Under the pieces are notes generated by a model. It was given only the letters and a program-made list of their open reading frames with translations, was not told the DNA's origin and did no database searches. From positions 62,001-126,000 of the forward strand of contig JADIZB010000034.1 of NCBI GenBank assembly GCA_016705005.1: a stretch of DNA of 64,000 nt, read 5' to 3'. Of the stretch, positions 25,855-35,995 are shown piece after piece. The translations under genes were made by a program, and so were the position numbers. The stretch is from Bacteroidales bacterium. Lineage in GTDB: Bacteria; Bacteroidota; Bacteroidia; Bacteroidales; Lentimicrobiaceae. The number at the start of each line of letters is the position of its first letter. The stretch's first letter is position 1.

Positions 25855-28800
25855 TTAATCTTCGTAAACATCGGCTTTCGAAGCCATCAGTTTTTCGTAT
25901 TCATCACGCGAGCCAACGATCAGGTCATCATATTCACGTAGTCCTGTACCGGCAGGGATCAGGTGACCAACAATTACATTCTCCTTCAATCCGAGGAGGT
26001 CGTCATTCTTGGCATTGATGGCTGCAACAGTAAGCACCTTGGTTGTTTCCTGGAACGAAGCAGCTGAGATAAAGCTCTTGGTCTGCAGTGAAGCCCTGGT
26101 GATACCCTGGAGCACCTGCTTGGCTGTTGCCGGCTGTGCATCACGTGCATCGATCAGTTTTTTATCGCGGCGTTTCAGCAATGAGTTTTCATCGCGGAGT
26201 TTACGTGCGGTAACAATCTGACCAGGTTTCAGGTTGGGTGATTCACCCGGATTGATCACGACTTTCTTACCAAAGATCCAGTCATTTTCATCGTGGAAAT
26301 CGATCTTGTTGACCAATTCACCCTCAAGGAATTTGGTATCACCCGGATCGGCAACTTCAACCTTACGCATCATCTGACGAACGATAACCTCGTAATGCTT
26401 GTCGTTGATCTTAACACCCTGCAAACGGTAAACCTCCTGAATCTCATTCACGATATACTCCTGAACTTTCATTGGTCCCTTGATGGCAAGGATATCACTT
26501 GGTGTCATGGCACCTTCCGAAAGCGGGGTACCTGCCTTTACATAGTCGTTTTCCTGGGCGAGAATCTGTTTGGATGTCGGGATCAGGTAACTCTTTTCTT
26601 CTCCGGTTTTCGAAGTGATGATAACTTCGCGGTTACCACGTTTCAGCTTTTTGCCGAATGAAACCACACCGTCGATCTCAGCTACAATCGCAGGATCAGA
26701 TGGGTTACGTGCTTCAAAGAGTTCGGTTACCCTTGGCAGACCTCCGGTGATGTCACCGGATTTTCCGATGGCACGCGGGATCTTGACAAGAATTTCACCG
26801 GCCTTGATCTTCCGGCTCTCTTCCACGATGATGTGTGAACCTACCGGAATGTCGTAAACCCTGAGGTCGGCATTGTCCTGTCCGACAATTCTGATGCTCG
26901 GGTTCTTCGTCTTCTGGCGCGATTCGATGATCACTTTATCGTGATAACCGGTCTGCTCATCCGATTCAACCCTGTAGGTTGTACCTTCAATAATGTTGTC
27001 GAAAATAACCTTTCCTGAAACTTCAGAAAGGATTACGGCATTGTATGGATCCCAGTCGCTGATCAGTTCACCCTTTTTGAGTTCGCTGCCCTGACGGAAG
27101 TAAAGGTTGGCTCCATAAGGAATGTGAGCAGAAGCAAGAACAATACTTGTCTTTTTATCGACAATTCTCATTTCAGCTGAACGGCCGATAACGATATCGT
27201 ATTTTTTACCTTCAGCATTCTCATATTCAACATAGCGAAGCTCATCAATCTCAAGAATACCATCGTATTTGGCTTCTATGCGTGATGAAACCGAGATGTT
27301 GGAAGCAGTACCCCCTACGTGGAACGTACGGAGTGTAAGCTGGGTTCCCGGTTCACCGATTGACTGTGCCGCAATTACACCAACGGCTTCACCTTTCTGA
27401 ACCATGCGTCCTGTTGCCAGGTTACGTCCGTAGCACTTGGCGCAAACGCCCTTCTTGGATTCGCAGGTGAGTACCGAACGGATTTCAACGGCTTCGATCG
27501 GCGAATCATCAATGATGCGTGAAACATCTTCGGTAAGCTCGTCACCGGCTGTAACAATAAGGTCACCGGTCTGCGGATGGTAGATATCGTGGAGCGAAAC
27601 ACGACCAAGTATACGATCGTAAAGTGTTTCAACAACTTCCTCGTTTTTCTTCAGTGCAGTGGTTGTCAATCCGCGCAATGTACCGCAGTCGGGTTCTGTA
27701 ATGACCACATCCTGGGCAACGTCGACCAGCCTTCGTGTAAGATAACCGGCGTCGGCAGTCTTCAGAGCGGTATCGGCAAGACCCTTGCGGGCACCGTGGG
27801 TTGAAATGAAGTACTCAAGAACCGACAATCCTTCCTTAAAGTTTGAAAGAATCGGGTTTTCAATAATTTCACCTCCTGAGGCACCTGATTTCTGAGGTTT
27901 GGCCATAAGACCCCTCATCCCTGAAAGCTGGCGAATCTGTTCTTTCGATCCGCGGGCACCTGAATCAAGCATCATATAAACCGGGTTGAAACCCTGTTTG
28001 TCGTGCGAAAGATTCTCCATCAGGGTATAGGTCAAACGCGAATTGGTATGTGTCCAGATATCGATAATCTGATTGTAACGTTCGTTGTTGGTAATGAATC
28101 CCATATTGTAGTTGCTCATCACCTCTTCAACTTCGGCATTGGCCTGACCAACGAGCTCTTCCTTTACATCAGGAACGATAACATCGCTCAGTGTAAACGA
28201 CAAACCTCCCCTGAAAGCCATGGTATATCCCTGGCTCTTGATGTCGTCAAGGAACTGGGCTGTTTTGGCTGTACCGGTTTTCTTCAGAACGTCACCAATG
28301 ATATCCCTAAGGGCTTTCTTGGTAAGCAGTTGGTTGATGTAACCAAATTCTGCAGGAACCACCTGGTTGAAAAGCACCCGTCCAACGGTTGTCTCAATCA
28401 GCTGCTCGGTCTTGAAATCGGTCTCGGGGAGACGGATTTTAACTTTTATATAAGCGTGAAGATCAACGACCTTCTCGTTGTATGCGATGATAACCTCCTC
28501 GGGCGAATAGAAAATCATTCCTTCACCTTTTACAGGGTTTTCAGGAATCGATTTGCGGCCTTTGGTCATATAGTAAAGGCCGAGAACCATGTCCTGTGAA
28601 GGTACGGTAATCGGGGCGCCGTTGGCTGGATTCAGAATGTTGTGAGAGGCAAGCATCAGCAACTGGGCTTCCAGGATGGCTGCATTGCCGAGCGGAACGT
28701 GAACAGCCATCTGGTCACCGTCGAAGTCGGCGTTGAAAGCCGTACAAACAAGCGGGTGCAGCTGGATGGCTTTACCCTCGATCAGTTTCGGCTGAAAAGC

Positions 28801-30165
28801 CTGAATACCGAGCCGGTGAAGGGTTGGCGCACGGTTGAGCATGACGGGGTGTCCCTTGAGGATGTTTTCAAGAATATCCCAAACTACGGGATCTTTCCTG
28901 TCAACAATTTTCTTGGCTGACTTAACGGTCTTTACAATACCTCTTTCGAGCATCTTGCGGATGATGAACGGTTTGAAAAGCTCGGAAGCCATATCTTTAG
29001 GCAAACCGCACTCATTCAGTTTAAGCTCGGGACCGACAACGATAACCGAACGACCCGAATAATCGACACGTTTTCCCAGAAGGTTCTGACGGAAACGTCC
29101 CTGTTTACCTTTCAGGCTGTCGCTCAGCGATTTCAGTGCCCTGTTCGATTCGGTCTTCACTGAATTGGCTTTGCGTGAATTATCGAACAATGAATCAACG
29201 GCTTCCTGGAGCATACGCTTTTCGTTACGCATGATCACATCGGGGGCCTTGATTTCGATCAGCCTTTTCAGACGGTTGTTGCGGATAATTACCCTGCGGT
29301 AGAGGTCGTTAAGGTCACTCGTGGCAAAACGTCCGCCATCGAGGGGAACCAGCGGCCTGAGTTCAGGCGGAATCACAGGAACCACTTTCACAATCATCCA
29401 TTCGGGATGATTTTCAATGCGGCTCTGGGCATCGCGGAATGCTTCAAACACCTGGAGGCGTTTCAGGGCATCGGCTTTGCGCTGCTGTGAAGTTTCGTTG
29501 TTGGCCTTGTGCCTCAGATCATACGACTCCTGGTCAAGATCGAGTCCTTTCAGCAGATCGTAAAGTGCTTCAGCACCCATCTTTGAAACAAACTTATTGG
29601 GGTCTGAATCGTCGAGGTACTGATTCTCTTTTGGCAATGCGTCGAGAACTTCAAAATACTGCTCCTCGGTAAGCAGGGCCATTTTTTCAATCTTGACTTC
29701 CTCTTTCAGCATAACGCCATCCATGATGCCGGGCTGAACGACTACGTAACGCTCGTAGTAAATGATGGAATCAAGCTTTTTTGTATTGAGGTTCAGCAGG
29801 GCGCCGATTTTGTTGGGCAACGACCTGAAGAACCAGATGTGGGCAACAGGAACGACCAGCTGAATGTGGCCCATCCGCTCGCGGCGGACTTTTTTCTCTG
29901 TAACCTCAACACCGCACCGGTCGCAGACAATGCCCTTATACCGGATTCTTTTATATTTTCCGCAATGACATTCCCAATCTTTTACCGGACCGAAAATCCG
30001 CTCACAAAACAATCCGTCACGTTCCGGTTTATAGGTACGGTAGTTGATTGTTTCGGGCTTCAGTACTTCACCGCTTGAACGCTCGAGAATTGCCTCGGGC
30101 GATGCAAGGCTGATGGTAATCCTGGAAAAATTGCTGGAAATTGTGCTGTCTTTTCTGAAAGCCAT
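25855..30165 (-). CDS. rpoC: DNA-directed RNA polymerase subunit beta'
   Basis: 1436 residues, full length for Bacteroidota. The first zinc site is C66, C68, C81, C84 (ECHCGKY and CDRCGVE). The catalytic magnesium motif NADFDGDQMAVHVPLG is present, as are the bridge-helix/trigger-loop region (around GARKGLADTALKTADAGYLT) and a second cysteine cluster (CGTLRG, then CESKKGVCAKCYGR). It forms the RNA polymerase core with rpoA and rpoB. It follows rpoB by 106 bases in the same direction; a 12-bp stem lies in the gap, and a terminator follows. No anomaly is seen. Confidence 0.99.
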   Translation of the reverse strand: MAFRKDSTISSNFSRITISLASPEAILERSSGEVLKPETINYRTYKPERDGLFCERIFGPVKDWECHCGKYKRIRYKGIVCDRCGVEVTEKKVRRERMGHIQLVVPVAHIWFFRSLPNKIGALLNLNTKKLDSIIYYERYVVVQPGIMDGVMLKEEVKIEKMALLTEEQYFEVLDALPKENQYLDDSDPNKFVSKMGAEALYDLLKGLDLDQESYDLRHKANNETSQQRKADALKRLQVFEAFRDAQSRIENHPEWMIVKVVPVIPPELRPLVPLDGGRFATSDLNDLYRRVIIRNNRLKRLIEIKAPDVIMRNEKRMLQEAVDSLFDNSRKANSVKTESNRALKSLSDSLKGKQGRFRQNLLGKRVDYSGRSVIVVGPELKLNECGLPKDMASELFKPFIIRKMLERGIVKTVKSAKKIVDRKDPVVWDILENILKGHPVMLNRAPTLHRLGIQAFQPKLIEGKAIQLHPLVCTAFNADFDGDQMAVHVPLGNAAILEAQLLMLASHNILNPANGAPITVPSQDMVLGLYYMTKGRKSIPENPVKGEGMIFYSPEEVIIAYNEKVVDLHAYIKVKIRLPETDFKTEQLIETTVGRVLFNQVVPAEFGYINQLLTKKALRDIIGDVLKKTGTAKTAQFLDDIKSQGYTMAFRGGLSFTLSDVIVPDVKEELVGQANAEVEEVMSNYNMGFITNNERYNQIIDIWTHTNSRLTYTLMENLSHDKQGFNPVYMMLDSGARGSKEQIRQLSGMRGLMAKPQKSGASGGEIIENPILSNFKEGLSVLEYFISTHGARKGLADTALKTADAGYLTRRLVDVAQDVVITEPDCGTLRGLTTTALKKNEEVVETLYDRILGRVSLHDIYHPQTGDLIVTAGDELTEDVSRIIDDSPIEAVEIRSVLTCESKKGVCAKCYGRNLATGRMVQKGEAVGVIAAQSIGEPGTQLTLRTFHVGGTASNISVSSRIEAKYDGILEIDELRYVEYENAEGKKYDIVIGRSAEMRIVDKKTSIVLASAHIPYGANLYFRQGSELKKGELISDWDPYNAVILSEVSGKVIFDNIIEGTTYRVESDEQTGYHDKVIIESRQKTKNPSIRIVGQDNADLRVYDIPVGSHIIVEESRKIKAGEILVKIPRAIGKSGDITGGLPRVTELFEARNPSDPAIVAEIDGVVSFGKKLKRGNREVIITSKTGEEKSYLIPTSKQILAQENDYVKAGTPLSEGAMTPSDILAIKGPMKVQEYIVNEIQEVYRLQGVKINDKHYEVIVRQMMRKVEVADPGDTKFLEGELVNKIDFHDENDWIFGKKVVINPGESPNLKPGQIVTARKLRDENSLLKRRDKKLIDARDAQPATAKQVLQGITRASLQTKSFISAASFQETTKVLTVAAINAKNDDLLGLKENVIVGHLIPAGTGLREYDDLIVGSRDEYEKLMASKADVYED

Positions 30166-30215
30166 ATGCTGTTGAATAAATATTTAAGTGAAGATTCTGA
30201 AAATACCGGTTTAAA

Positions 30216-30259
30216 CCTGTCTGCCGGATAAACTGTTTAAGTGTTAACCGGCAGACAGG
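30216..30259 (-). promoter_or_regulatory. 12-bp stem-loop in the rpoB-rpoC spacer
   Basis: CCTGTCTGCCGG (30216-30227) pairs perfectly with CCGGCAGACAGG (30248-30259) around a 20-base loop. A 10-bp palindrome GGTTTAAACC (30208-30217) overlaps its edge. There is no U-run after it, so it is more likely an RNA-processing or stability element than a terminator. Confidence 0.65.
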
Positions 30260-30271
30260 ATTCCCGTTTGA

Positions 30272-33200
30272 TTAATCGAAAGAGATATTCAGGCCAAGAC
30301 CCCTGAGCTCGTGAACGAGAACGTTGAACGATTCAGGAATTCCGGGTATCGGCATATTCTCGCCCTTAACTATGGCTTCGTATGCTTTTGCCCTGCCCAT
30401 CACATCATCCGATTTAACTGTAAGTATTTCCTGAAGTATGTGCGAAGCACCAAATGCTTCAAGTGCCCAGACTTCCATTTCACCGAATCGCTGTCCCCCG
30501 AACTGGGCTTTACCACCAAGGGGTTGCTGTGTAATAAGTGAATAAGGTCCGATAGAACGGGCATGCATCTTATCATCCACCATATGGTGAAGTTTCAGCA
30601 TATAGATATATCCGACGGTTGCCGGCTGATCAAAACGTTCTCCGGTTCCACCATCATAGAGGAATACACGGCCGTTTTCAGGCAAACCTGCACTTTTCAG
30701 ATAATCGTTGATCGCAGATTCTGCAGCACCGTCGAAAATCGGGGTGGCAAAATTCAGACCAAGCTTCTTACCTGCCCAGGCAAGTACTGTTTCATAAATC
30801 TGTCCCAGGTTCATACGTGATGGTACACCAAGCGGATTGAGCACAATGTCAACCGGTGTTCCGTCTGACAAGAACGGCATATCCTCTTCGCGTACAATCC
30901 TTGCAACAATACCTTTATTACCGTGACGGCCGGCCATTTTGTCGCCCACTTTCAGCTTGCGCTTCTTGGCAACATAAACTTTGGCCATCTGAACGATGCC
31001 GTTCGGCAGATCATCACCGACAGTAGCAACGAATTTCTTACGGTTATATACACCCAGTATCTCCTTATACTTGATGATGTAATTGTTGATGAGGGCTTTA
31101 ACCAGGTCGTTAACATCCTTATCGGTGGTCCATTTGCTCGGATTCACGCTCAGGTAATCGATGCCCATGAGCATCTTCTGCGTGAACTTGACTTTTTTGG
31201 GTACGATTTCTTCCTTGAAGTTGTTGTAAACACCCTGTGAAGTCTTTCCGGAAACGAGAATAGTAAGCTTATCAACAAGTTTGGTTTTAAGGTCGTGTGA
31301 GTTCTTTGCAAACTCATCGTCGAGCACTTTCACCATATCCTTTTCCTTGGCTTTGACCTTGCGGTCTTTGATCATGCGCGAGAAAAGTTTCTTGTCGACA
31401 ACCACACCCTTCATCGATGGGGGTGCCTTCAACGAAGCATCCTTCACATCACCGGCCTTGTCGCCGAAGATGGCTCTCAACAATTTTTCTTCCGGAGTCG
31501 GATCGCTTTCACCTTTCGGGGTGATTTTCCCGATCAGGATATCGCCTTCATTTACTTCAGCCCCGATACGGATCAGACCGTTTTCGTCAAGATCCTTGGT
31601 GGCTTCGGTACTTACATTGGGGATATCGTTGGTGAGTTCTTCCACACCGCGTTTGGTATCGCGTACTTCAAGGATAAACTCCTCGATGTGGATGGATGTG
31701 AAGATGTCTTCTTTAACAACCTTTTCAGAAATAACGATGGCATCCTCGAAGTTGTAACCTTTCCATGGCATGAAAGCCACCATCAGGTTGCGGCCGAGGG
31801 CGAGGTCGCCCTTCTGTGTTCCGTATCCTTCGCAGAGCACCTGACCCTTTTTCACCTTATCTCCCTTACGCACAATCGGGCGGAGGTTGATACAGGTATT
31901 CTGGTTGGTTCTTGCAAATTTTGTGAGGGTATAATGTTTGACATCGTCATCGAAACTAACAAGTTTTTCGTCTTCGAGACGAGTATGACGAATCACTATC
32001 TCAGCGGCATCAACAAATTCAACCAGTCCGTCGCATTCAGCGGTGACGAGCACCCTTGAATCGAAGGCTACACTCTTTTCAATGCCGGTACCAACAATCG
32101 GTGCCTCGGGATTGAGCAGCGGTACAGCCTGGCGCATCATGTTCGATCCCATGAGTGCACGGTTGGCATCGTCGTGCTCGAGGAAAGGAATCAGTGAAGC
32201 AGCGATCGAAGCAATCTGGTTCGGAGCTATATCAATAAGGTCGACGTTCTCCTTCTCAACGATAGGATAGTCGGCCAGGTAACGTACTTTGATACGGTCA
32301 AACAGGAAATTGCCATCGTCGGCCATCGGAGTGGTCGCCTGCGCAATTACCTTGTTCTCTTCTTCTTCAGCACTCAGGTAAACAGGCGCTTCGGCGGGAT
32401 CAACCTTACCATTGACAACCCTCTTATAGGGGGTCTCAATAAATCCAAGCCTGTTGATCTTGGCATAAACGCACAATGAAGAGATCAGTCCGATGTTCGG
32501 TCCTTCAGGGGTTTCGATGGTACACAACCTTCCGTAGTGGGTGTAGTGAACGTCGCGGACCTCAAATCCGGCGCGTTCGCGCGACAAACCACCGGGGCCG
32601 AGGGCCGATACCCTGCGCTTGTGGGTAAGTTCAGCCAGCGGGTTGGTCTGATCCATGAACTGCGAAAGCTGGTTGGTTCCGAAGAATGAGTTGATCACCG
32701 ATGACAGTGTCTTGGCATTGATCAGATCCATGGGTGTGAACACCTCGTTGTCACGTACATTCATACGTTCGCGGATGGTACGGGCCATACGGGCAAGTCC
32801 GACACCAAACTGGTTATAAAGCTGTTCGCCGACGGTACGCACCCTACGGTTGCTCAGGTGGTCGATGTCGTCAACTTCAGTTCTCATATTGATCAATCCG
32901 ATCAGGTATTTGATGATCGAGATGATATCCTGTTTGGTAAGTACCCTTGTTTCAAGGGAGGTATCGAGCTGAAGCTTCTTGTTGATCCTGTAGCGTCCTA
33001 CATCACCCAGATCGTAGCGTTTGTCGGAAAAGAAAAGCTTTTCGATGATACCACGGGCTGTTTCCTCGTCGGGAGGTTCGGCATTACGCAACTGCCTGTA
33101 GATATACTCAACCGCTTCTTTTTCAGAGTTGGCTGTATCTTTCTGCAGGGTATTGAATATAATTGAGAAGTCAATATTATCAAGGTCATCACGGTGGAGA

Positions 33201-34078
33201 AGGATGGTCTTGGCACCGGATTCAACAATCTGGTCAATATGGTGGTTCTCGATAACCGTTTCACGGTCGATGATGACCTCGGTACGTTCGATGGAGACTA
33301 CTTCTCCGGTATCCTCGTCTACGAAATCTTCCACCCAGTTTTTCAGCACCCTGGCGGCGAGTTTGCGTCCGACAACTTTTTTGATTCCGGCTTTTGACAC
33401 TTTTACCTCTTCGGCCAGGTTGAATATTTCGAGAATATCCTTATCGGTTTCGTAACCGATGGCCCTCAGAAGGGTGGTAACGGGTAATTTCTTTTTCCGG
33501 TCAATGTATGCGTACATCACATTGTTGATGTCGGTGGTAAATTCCATCCAGGAACCCTTGAAGGGGATGATCCTGGCCGAAAACAACTGTGATCCGTTGG
33601 CATGGTAACTGGTGCCGAAAAATACACCGGGTGAGCGGTGCAGCTGTGAAACAACGACCCTTTCGGCGCCATTGACCACAAAGGTACCTTTGGGAGTCAT
33701 GTATGGGATCATTCCCAGGTAAACATCCTGAATAATGGTCTCAAAATCTTCATGCTCCGGATCGGTACAATACAGTTTGAGTTTGGCTTTCAGAGGCACA
33801 CTATAAGTGAGACCTCTTTCAATACATTCCTCGATCGAATAGCGCGGGGGATCAATAAAGTAGTCGAGAAACTCGAGTACAAAATTGTTGCGCGCATCGG
33901 TGATCGGAAAGTTTTCAGCGAAAACCTTGTACAAGCCTTCCGAAGCCCTGTTTTCAGGGTTCGTTTCCAATTGAAAAAAATCCTGAAATGACTTGATCTG
34001 TATATCAAGGAAATCAGGATATGCGGCTCTGATCTTAGATGTTCCGAAACTTATACGTTCGATTGTTTTTGAAGCCAA
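30272..34078 (-). CDS. rpoB: DNA-directed RNA polymerase subunit beta
   Basis: 1268 residues, full length. The rifampicin-pocket segment (FFGTNQLSQFMDQTNPLAEL, then THKRRVSALGPGGLSRE) keeps the Asp, His and Ser that mark a sensitive-type sequence, and is followed by ETPEGPNIGLISSL. C-terminal motifs KVGDKMAGRHGNKGIV and GGKAQFGGQRFGEMEVWALE are intact. Together with rpoC it forms the catalytic core. It lies downstream of rplL across a 139-base gap with two stem-loops. Confidence 0.99.
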   Translation of the reverse strand: MASKTIERISFGTSKIRAAYPDFLDIQIKSFQDFFQLETNPENRASEGLYKVFAENFPITDARNNFVLEFLDYFIDPPRYSIEECIERGLTYSVPLKAKLKLYCTDPEHEDFETIIQDVYLGMIPYMTPKGTFVVNGAERVVVSQLHRSPGVFFGTSYHANGSQLFSARIIPFKGSWMEFTTDINNVMYAYIDRKKKLPVTTLLRAIGYETDKDILEIFNLAEEVKVSKAGIKKVVGRKLAARVLKNWVEDFVDEDTGEVVSIERTEVIIDRETVIENHHIDQIVESGAKTILLHRDDLDNIDFSIIFNTLQKDTANSEKEAVEYIYRQLRNAEPPDEETARGIIEKLFFSDKRYDLGDVGRYRINKKLQLDTSLETRVLTKQDIISIIKYLIGLINMRTEVDDIDHLSNRRVRTVGEQLYNQFGVGLARMARTIRERMNVRDNEVFTPMDLINAKTLSSVINSFFGTNQLSQFMDQTNPLAELTHKRRVSALGPGGLSRERAGFEVRDVHYTHYGRLCTIETPEGPNIGLISSLCVYAKINRLGFIETPYKRVVNGKVDPAEAPVYLSAEEEENKVIAQATTPMADDGNFLFDRIKVRYLADYPIVEKENVDLIDIAPNQIASIAASLIPFLEHDDANRALMGSNMMRQAVPLLNPEAPIVGTGIEKSVAFDSRVLVTAECDGLVEFVDAAEIVIRHTRLEDEKLVSFDDDVKHYTLTKFARTNQNTCINLRPIVRKGDKVKKGQVLCEGYGTQKGDLALGRNLMVAFMPWKGYNFEDAIVISEKVVKEDIFTSIHIEEFILEVRDTKRGVEELTNDIPNVSTEATKDLDENGLIRIGAEVNEGDILIGKITPKGESDPTPEEKLLRAIFGDKAGDVKDASLKAPPSMKGVVVDKKLFSRMIKDRKVKAKEKDMVKVLDDEFAKNSHDLKTKLVDKLTILVSGKTSQGVYNNFKEEIVPKKVKFTQKMLMGIDYLSVNPSKWTTDKDVNDLVKALINNYIIKYKEILGVYNRKKFVATVGDDLPNGIVQMAKVYVAKKRKLKVGDKMAGRHGNKGIVARIVREEDMPFLSDGTPVDIVLNPLGVPSRMNLGQIYETVLAWAGKKLGLNFATPIFDGAAESAINDYLKSAGLPENGRVFLYDGGTGERFDQPATVGYIYMLKLHHMVDDKMHARSIGPYSLITQQPLGGKAQFGGQRFGEMEVWALEAFGASHILQEILTVKSDDVMGRAKAYEAIVKGENMPIPGIPESFNVLVHELRGLGLNISFD

Positions 34079-34123
34079 GGTTGTAAAATTTAAAGTAAAT
34101 ACTCTGTTATTTAAACAATTAAA

Positions 34124-34183
34124 CCCGATTTAAAAATCGGGAAACAGCAGATTCTGAACCTATGCGTACGCATAGAAACAGAA
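34124..34183 (-). promoter_or_regulatory. Two stem-loops in the rplL-rpoB spacer (attenuator/processing candidate)
   Basis: The first, 34124-34141, pairs CCCGATTT with AAATCGGG. The second contains a perfect 16-bp palindrome CTATGCGTACGCATAG (34160-34175) extended by outer arms TTCTG (34152-34156) and CAGAA (34179-34183) across a 3x3 internal loop. E. coli has an attenuator and an RNase III site at the same junction, which is why I read this as functional. Confidence 0.6.
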
Positions 34184-34217
34184 CCTGCATGTATAATTGC
34201 AATAAAATCCCATCTAC

Positions 34218-34601
34218 TTATTTTACTTCAACCTCTGCTCCGGCTTCTTCGAGTTGTTTCTTCAGTGCTTCAGCTTCGTCTTTCGATACGCCTTCTTTGA
34301 TTGCTTTAGGAGCAGCGTCAACAAGTTCCTTGGCTTCTTTCAGTCCAAGGCTGGTGAGTTCTTTCACGAGTTTTACAACTGCCAGTTTAGCCTGACCAGC
34401 TGCCTTGAGGATAACGTCGAATTGTGTTTTTTCTTCAGCTACTGCTGCTTCGCCAGCACCAGCACCACCGCCGGCCATCATAACCGGGGCTGCAGCTGCG
34501 GGTTCAATTCCGTATTCTTCTTTAAGAATCAGGGCTAATTCGTTAACTTCTTTAACAGTCAGATTAACCAATTGTTCTGCAAAAGCTTTTAAGTCTGCCA
34601 T
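34218..34601 (-). CDS. rplL: 50S ribosomal protein L7/L12 (bL12)
   Basis: 127 residues. The N-terminal dimerisation part (LKAFAEQLVNLTVKEVNELA) is followed by an Ala/Gly hinge (AAAPVMMAGGGAGAGEAAVA) and the globular C-terminal domain (KTQFDVILKAAGQAKLAVVK, then LGLKEAKELVDAAPKAIKEG). It is the mobile stalk protein that recruits translation factors. Order rplJ-rplL-rpoB is the classical one. Confidence 0.99.
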   Translation of the reverse strand: MADLKAFAEQLVNLTVKEVNELALILKEEYGIEPAAAAPVMMAGGGAGAGEAAVAEEKTQFDVILKAAGQAKLAVVKLVKELTSLGLKEAKELVDAAPKAIKEGVSKDEAEALKKQLEEAGAEVEVK

Positions 34602-34675
34602 TTTTATTGATGTTTAAATTGTTTTACAATGTAAGTTACTTGTTCAGTTTTCAGGTTTATGCTTCCTAATGAAGC

Positions 34676-35197
34676 TTAAGCTTCCCTTTCTGACAGGGTT
34701 TTGAGAACGCCACTCAGTTTCTGTCCGCCTGACTGCAGTGCAGAAATAACATTCTTTGCAGGTGACTGGAGGGCGAGAATAATATCGCCGATGAGTTCGT
34801 TCTTCGATTTGATGCTGATAAGCATATCAAGGCTGGTGTCACCAACAAATGACATTTCTTCAACGTAGGCACCTTTAAGAATAGGTTTGGCGCTTGTTCT
34901 ACGGAATTCCTTGATTAACTTGGCAGGCTCATTGTTTACTTCCGATAACATAATGGAAGTAGCACCCTTGAGTGTGTTATAAAGACCCGAAAAGTCCTTG
35001 TCGGAACGTTCCATAGCCTTACGCAACAATGTGTTTTTAACAACGATAAGCTTTACATCTTTTTTGAAGCAAAGCCTTCTCAGTCTGCTTGTGACTTCCA
35101 CATTCAGGTCAGAGATATCTGTAATATAGATATTGTTGCTGTTTTGCAGTTGCTCGGTCAGGGTGTCAATCAGTTGACTCTTTTCTTCTTTTCTCAT
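34676..35197 (-). CDS. rplJ: 50S ribosomal protein L10 (uL10)
   Basis: 173 residues, typical length. Start MRKEEKSQLIDTLTEQLQ and segments RLRRLCFKKDVKLIVVKNTL and MERSDKDFSGLYNTLKGATS are characteristic. It anchors L7/L12 dimers to the 50S stalk and in many bacteria also controls its own operon by binding the rplJ leader. It lies 74 bases before rplL and 39 after rplA. Confidence 0.99.
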   Translation of the reverse strand: MRKEEKSQLIDTLTEQLQNSNNIYITDISDLNVEVTSRLRRLCFKKDVKLIVVKNTLLRKAMERSDKDFSGLYNTLKGATSIMLSEVNNEPAKLIKEFRRTSAKPILKGAYVEEMSFVGDTSLDMLISIKSKNELIGDIILALQSPAKNVISALQSGGQKLSGVLKTLSEREA

Positions 35198-35236
35198 GAT
35201 AATTTTTCAGTTTTGAGGAAAGTTCCACAGACTAAC

Positions 35237-35932
35237 TTACGCAGTGATTGATTTTTGATCAACACGGATACCCGGACTCATGGTGCTTGACATGAAAAGT
35301 GATTTCATGTAAGTACCTTTGGCAGCTGTCGGCTTCAGTTTAACGATGGTCTGAAGAAGTTCTTTAGCATTATCGAGCAGTTTTGCTTCTTCGAAAGATG
35401 TTTTTCCGATGGCAGCATGCACGATACCGAACTTATCAACCTTGAAATCGATCTTACCGGCTTTAGCCTCGGTAACCGCTTTTCCAACCTCCATGGTAAC
35501 AGTGCCTGTTTTTGGGTTAGGCATCAGGCCGCGGGGGCCTAATATCTTTCCGAGTGCACCTACCTTGGGCATAATGCTGGGCATGGTAATCACGACATCA
35601 ACGTCGGTCCAACCTTCTTTGATTTTCTGGATGAACTCATCCAGTCCGTAATAATCAGCACCTGCTGCTTTGGCCTCTTCTTCCTTATCGGGAGTACAAA
35701 GAACCAAAACCCTTACTGTTTTGCCGGTACCATGAGGCAGCATCACTGTTCCCCTGACCATTTGATTGGCTTTACGGGGGTCAACACCTAAACGAACATC
35801 AATATCTACTGAACTATCGAATTTGGTGTTTGATATCTGCTTCACGATCTTTATGGCTTCGGTGAGGGTATAGGTGCCGTTCTTATCGAACTTGGCAAGA
35901 GCCTCTTTCCTTTTTTTTGTCAATTTAGCCAT
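35237..35932 (-). CDS. rplA: 50S ribosomal protein L1 (uL1)
   Basis: 231 residues. MAKLTKKRKEALAKFDKNG, then PRKANQMVRGTVMLPHGTGK, and GKILGPRGLMPNPKTGTVT are diagnostic. L1 binds the 23S stalk and, in E. coli, represses the rplK-rplA mRNA. The rplK-rplA gap (35933-35995) contains a weak 7-bp stem (TTGTTAA / TTAACAA at 35941-35963). Start ATG 35932. Confidence 0.99.
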   Translation of the reverse strand: MAKLTKKRKEALAKFDKNGTYTLTEAIKIVKQISNTKFDSSVDIDVRLGVDPRKANQMVRGTVMLPHGTGKTVRVLVLCTPDKEEEAKAAGADYYGLDEFIQKIKEGWTDVDVVITMPSIMPKVGALGKILGPRGLMPNPKTGTVTMEVGKAVTEAKAGKIDFKVDKFGIVHAAIGKTSFEEAKLLDNAKELLQTIVKLKPTAAKGTYMKSLFMSSTMSPGIRVDQKSITA

Positions 35933-35995
35933 TTCACGCCTTGTTAAGAATTTGTTTTAACAATTGAACTGTCACTCTTTGTGTCAGTGCTGTTA

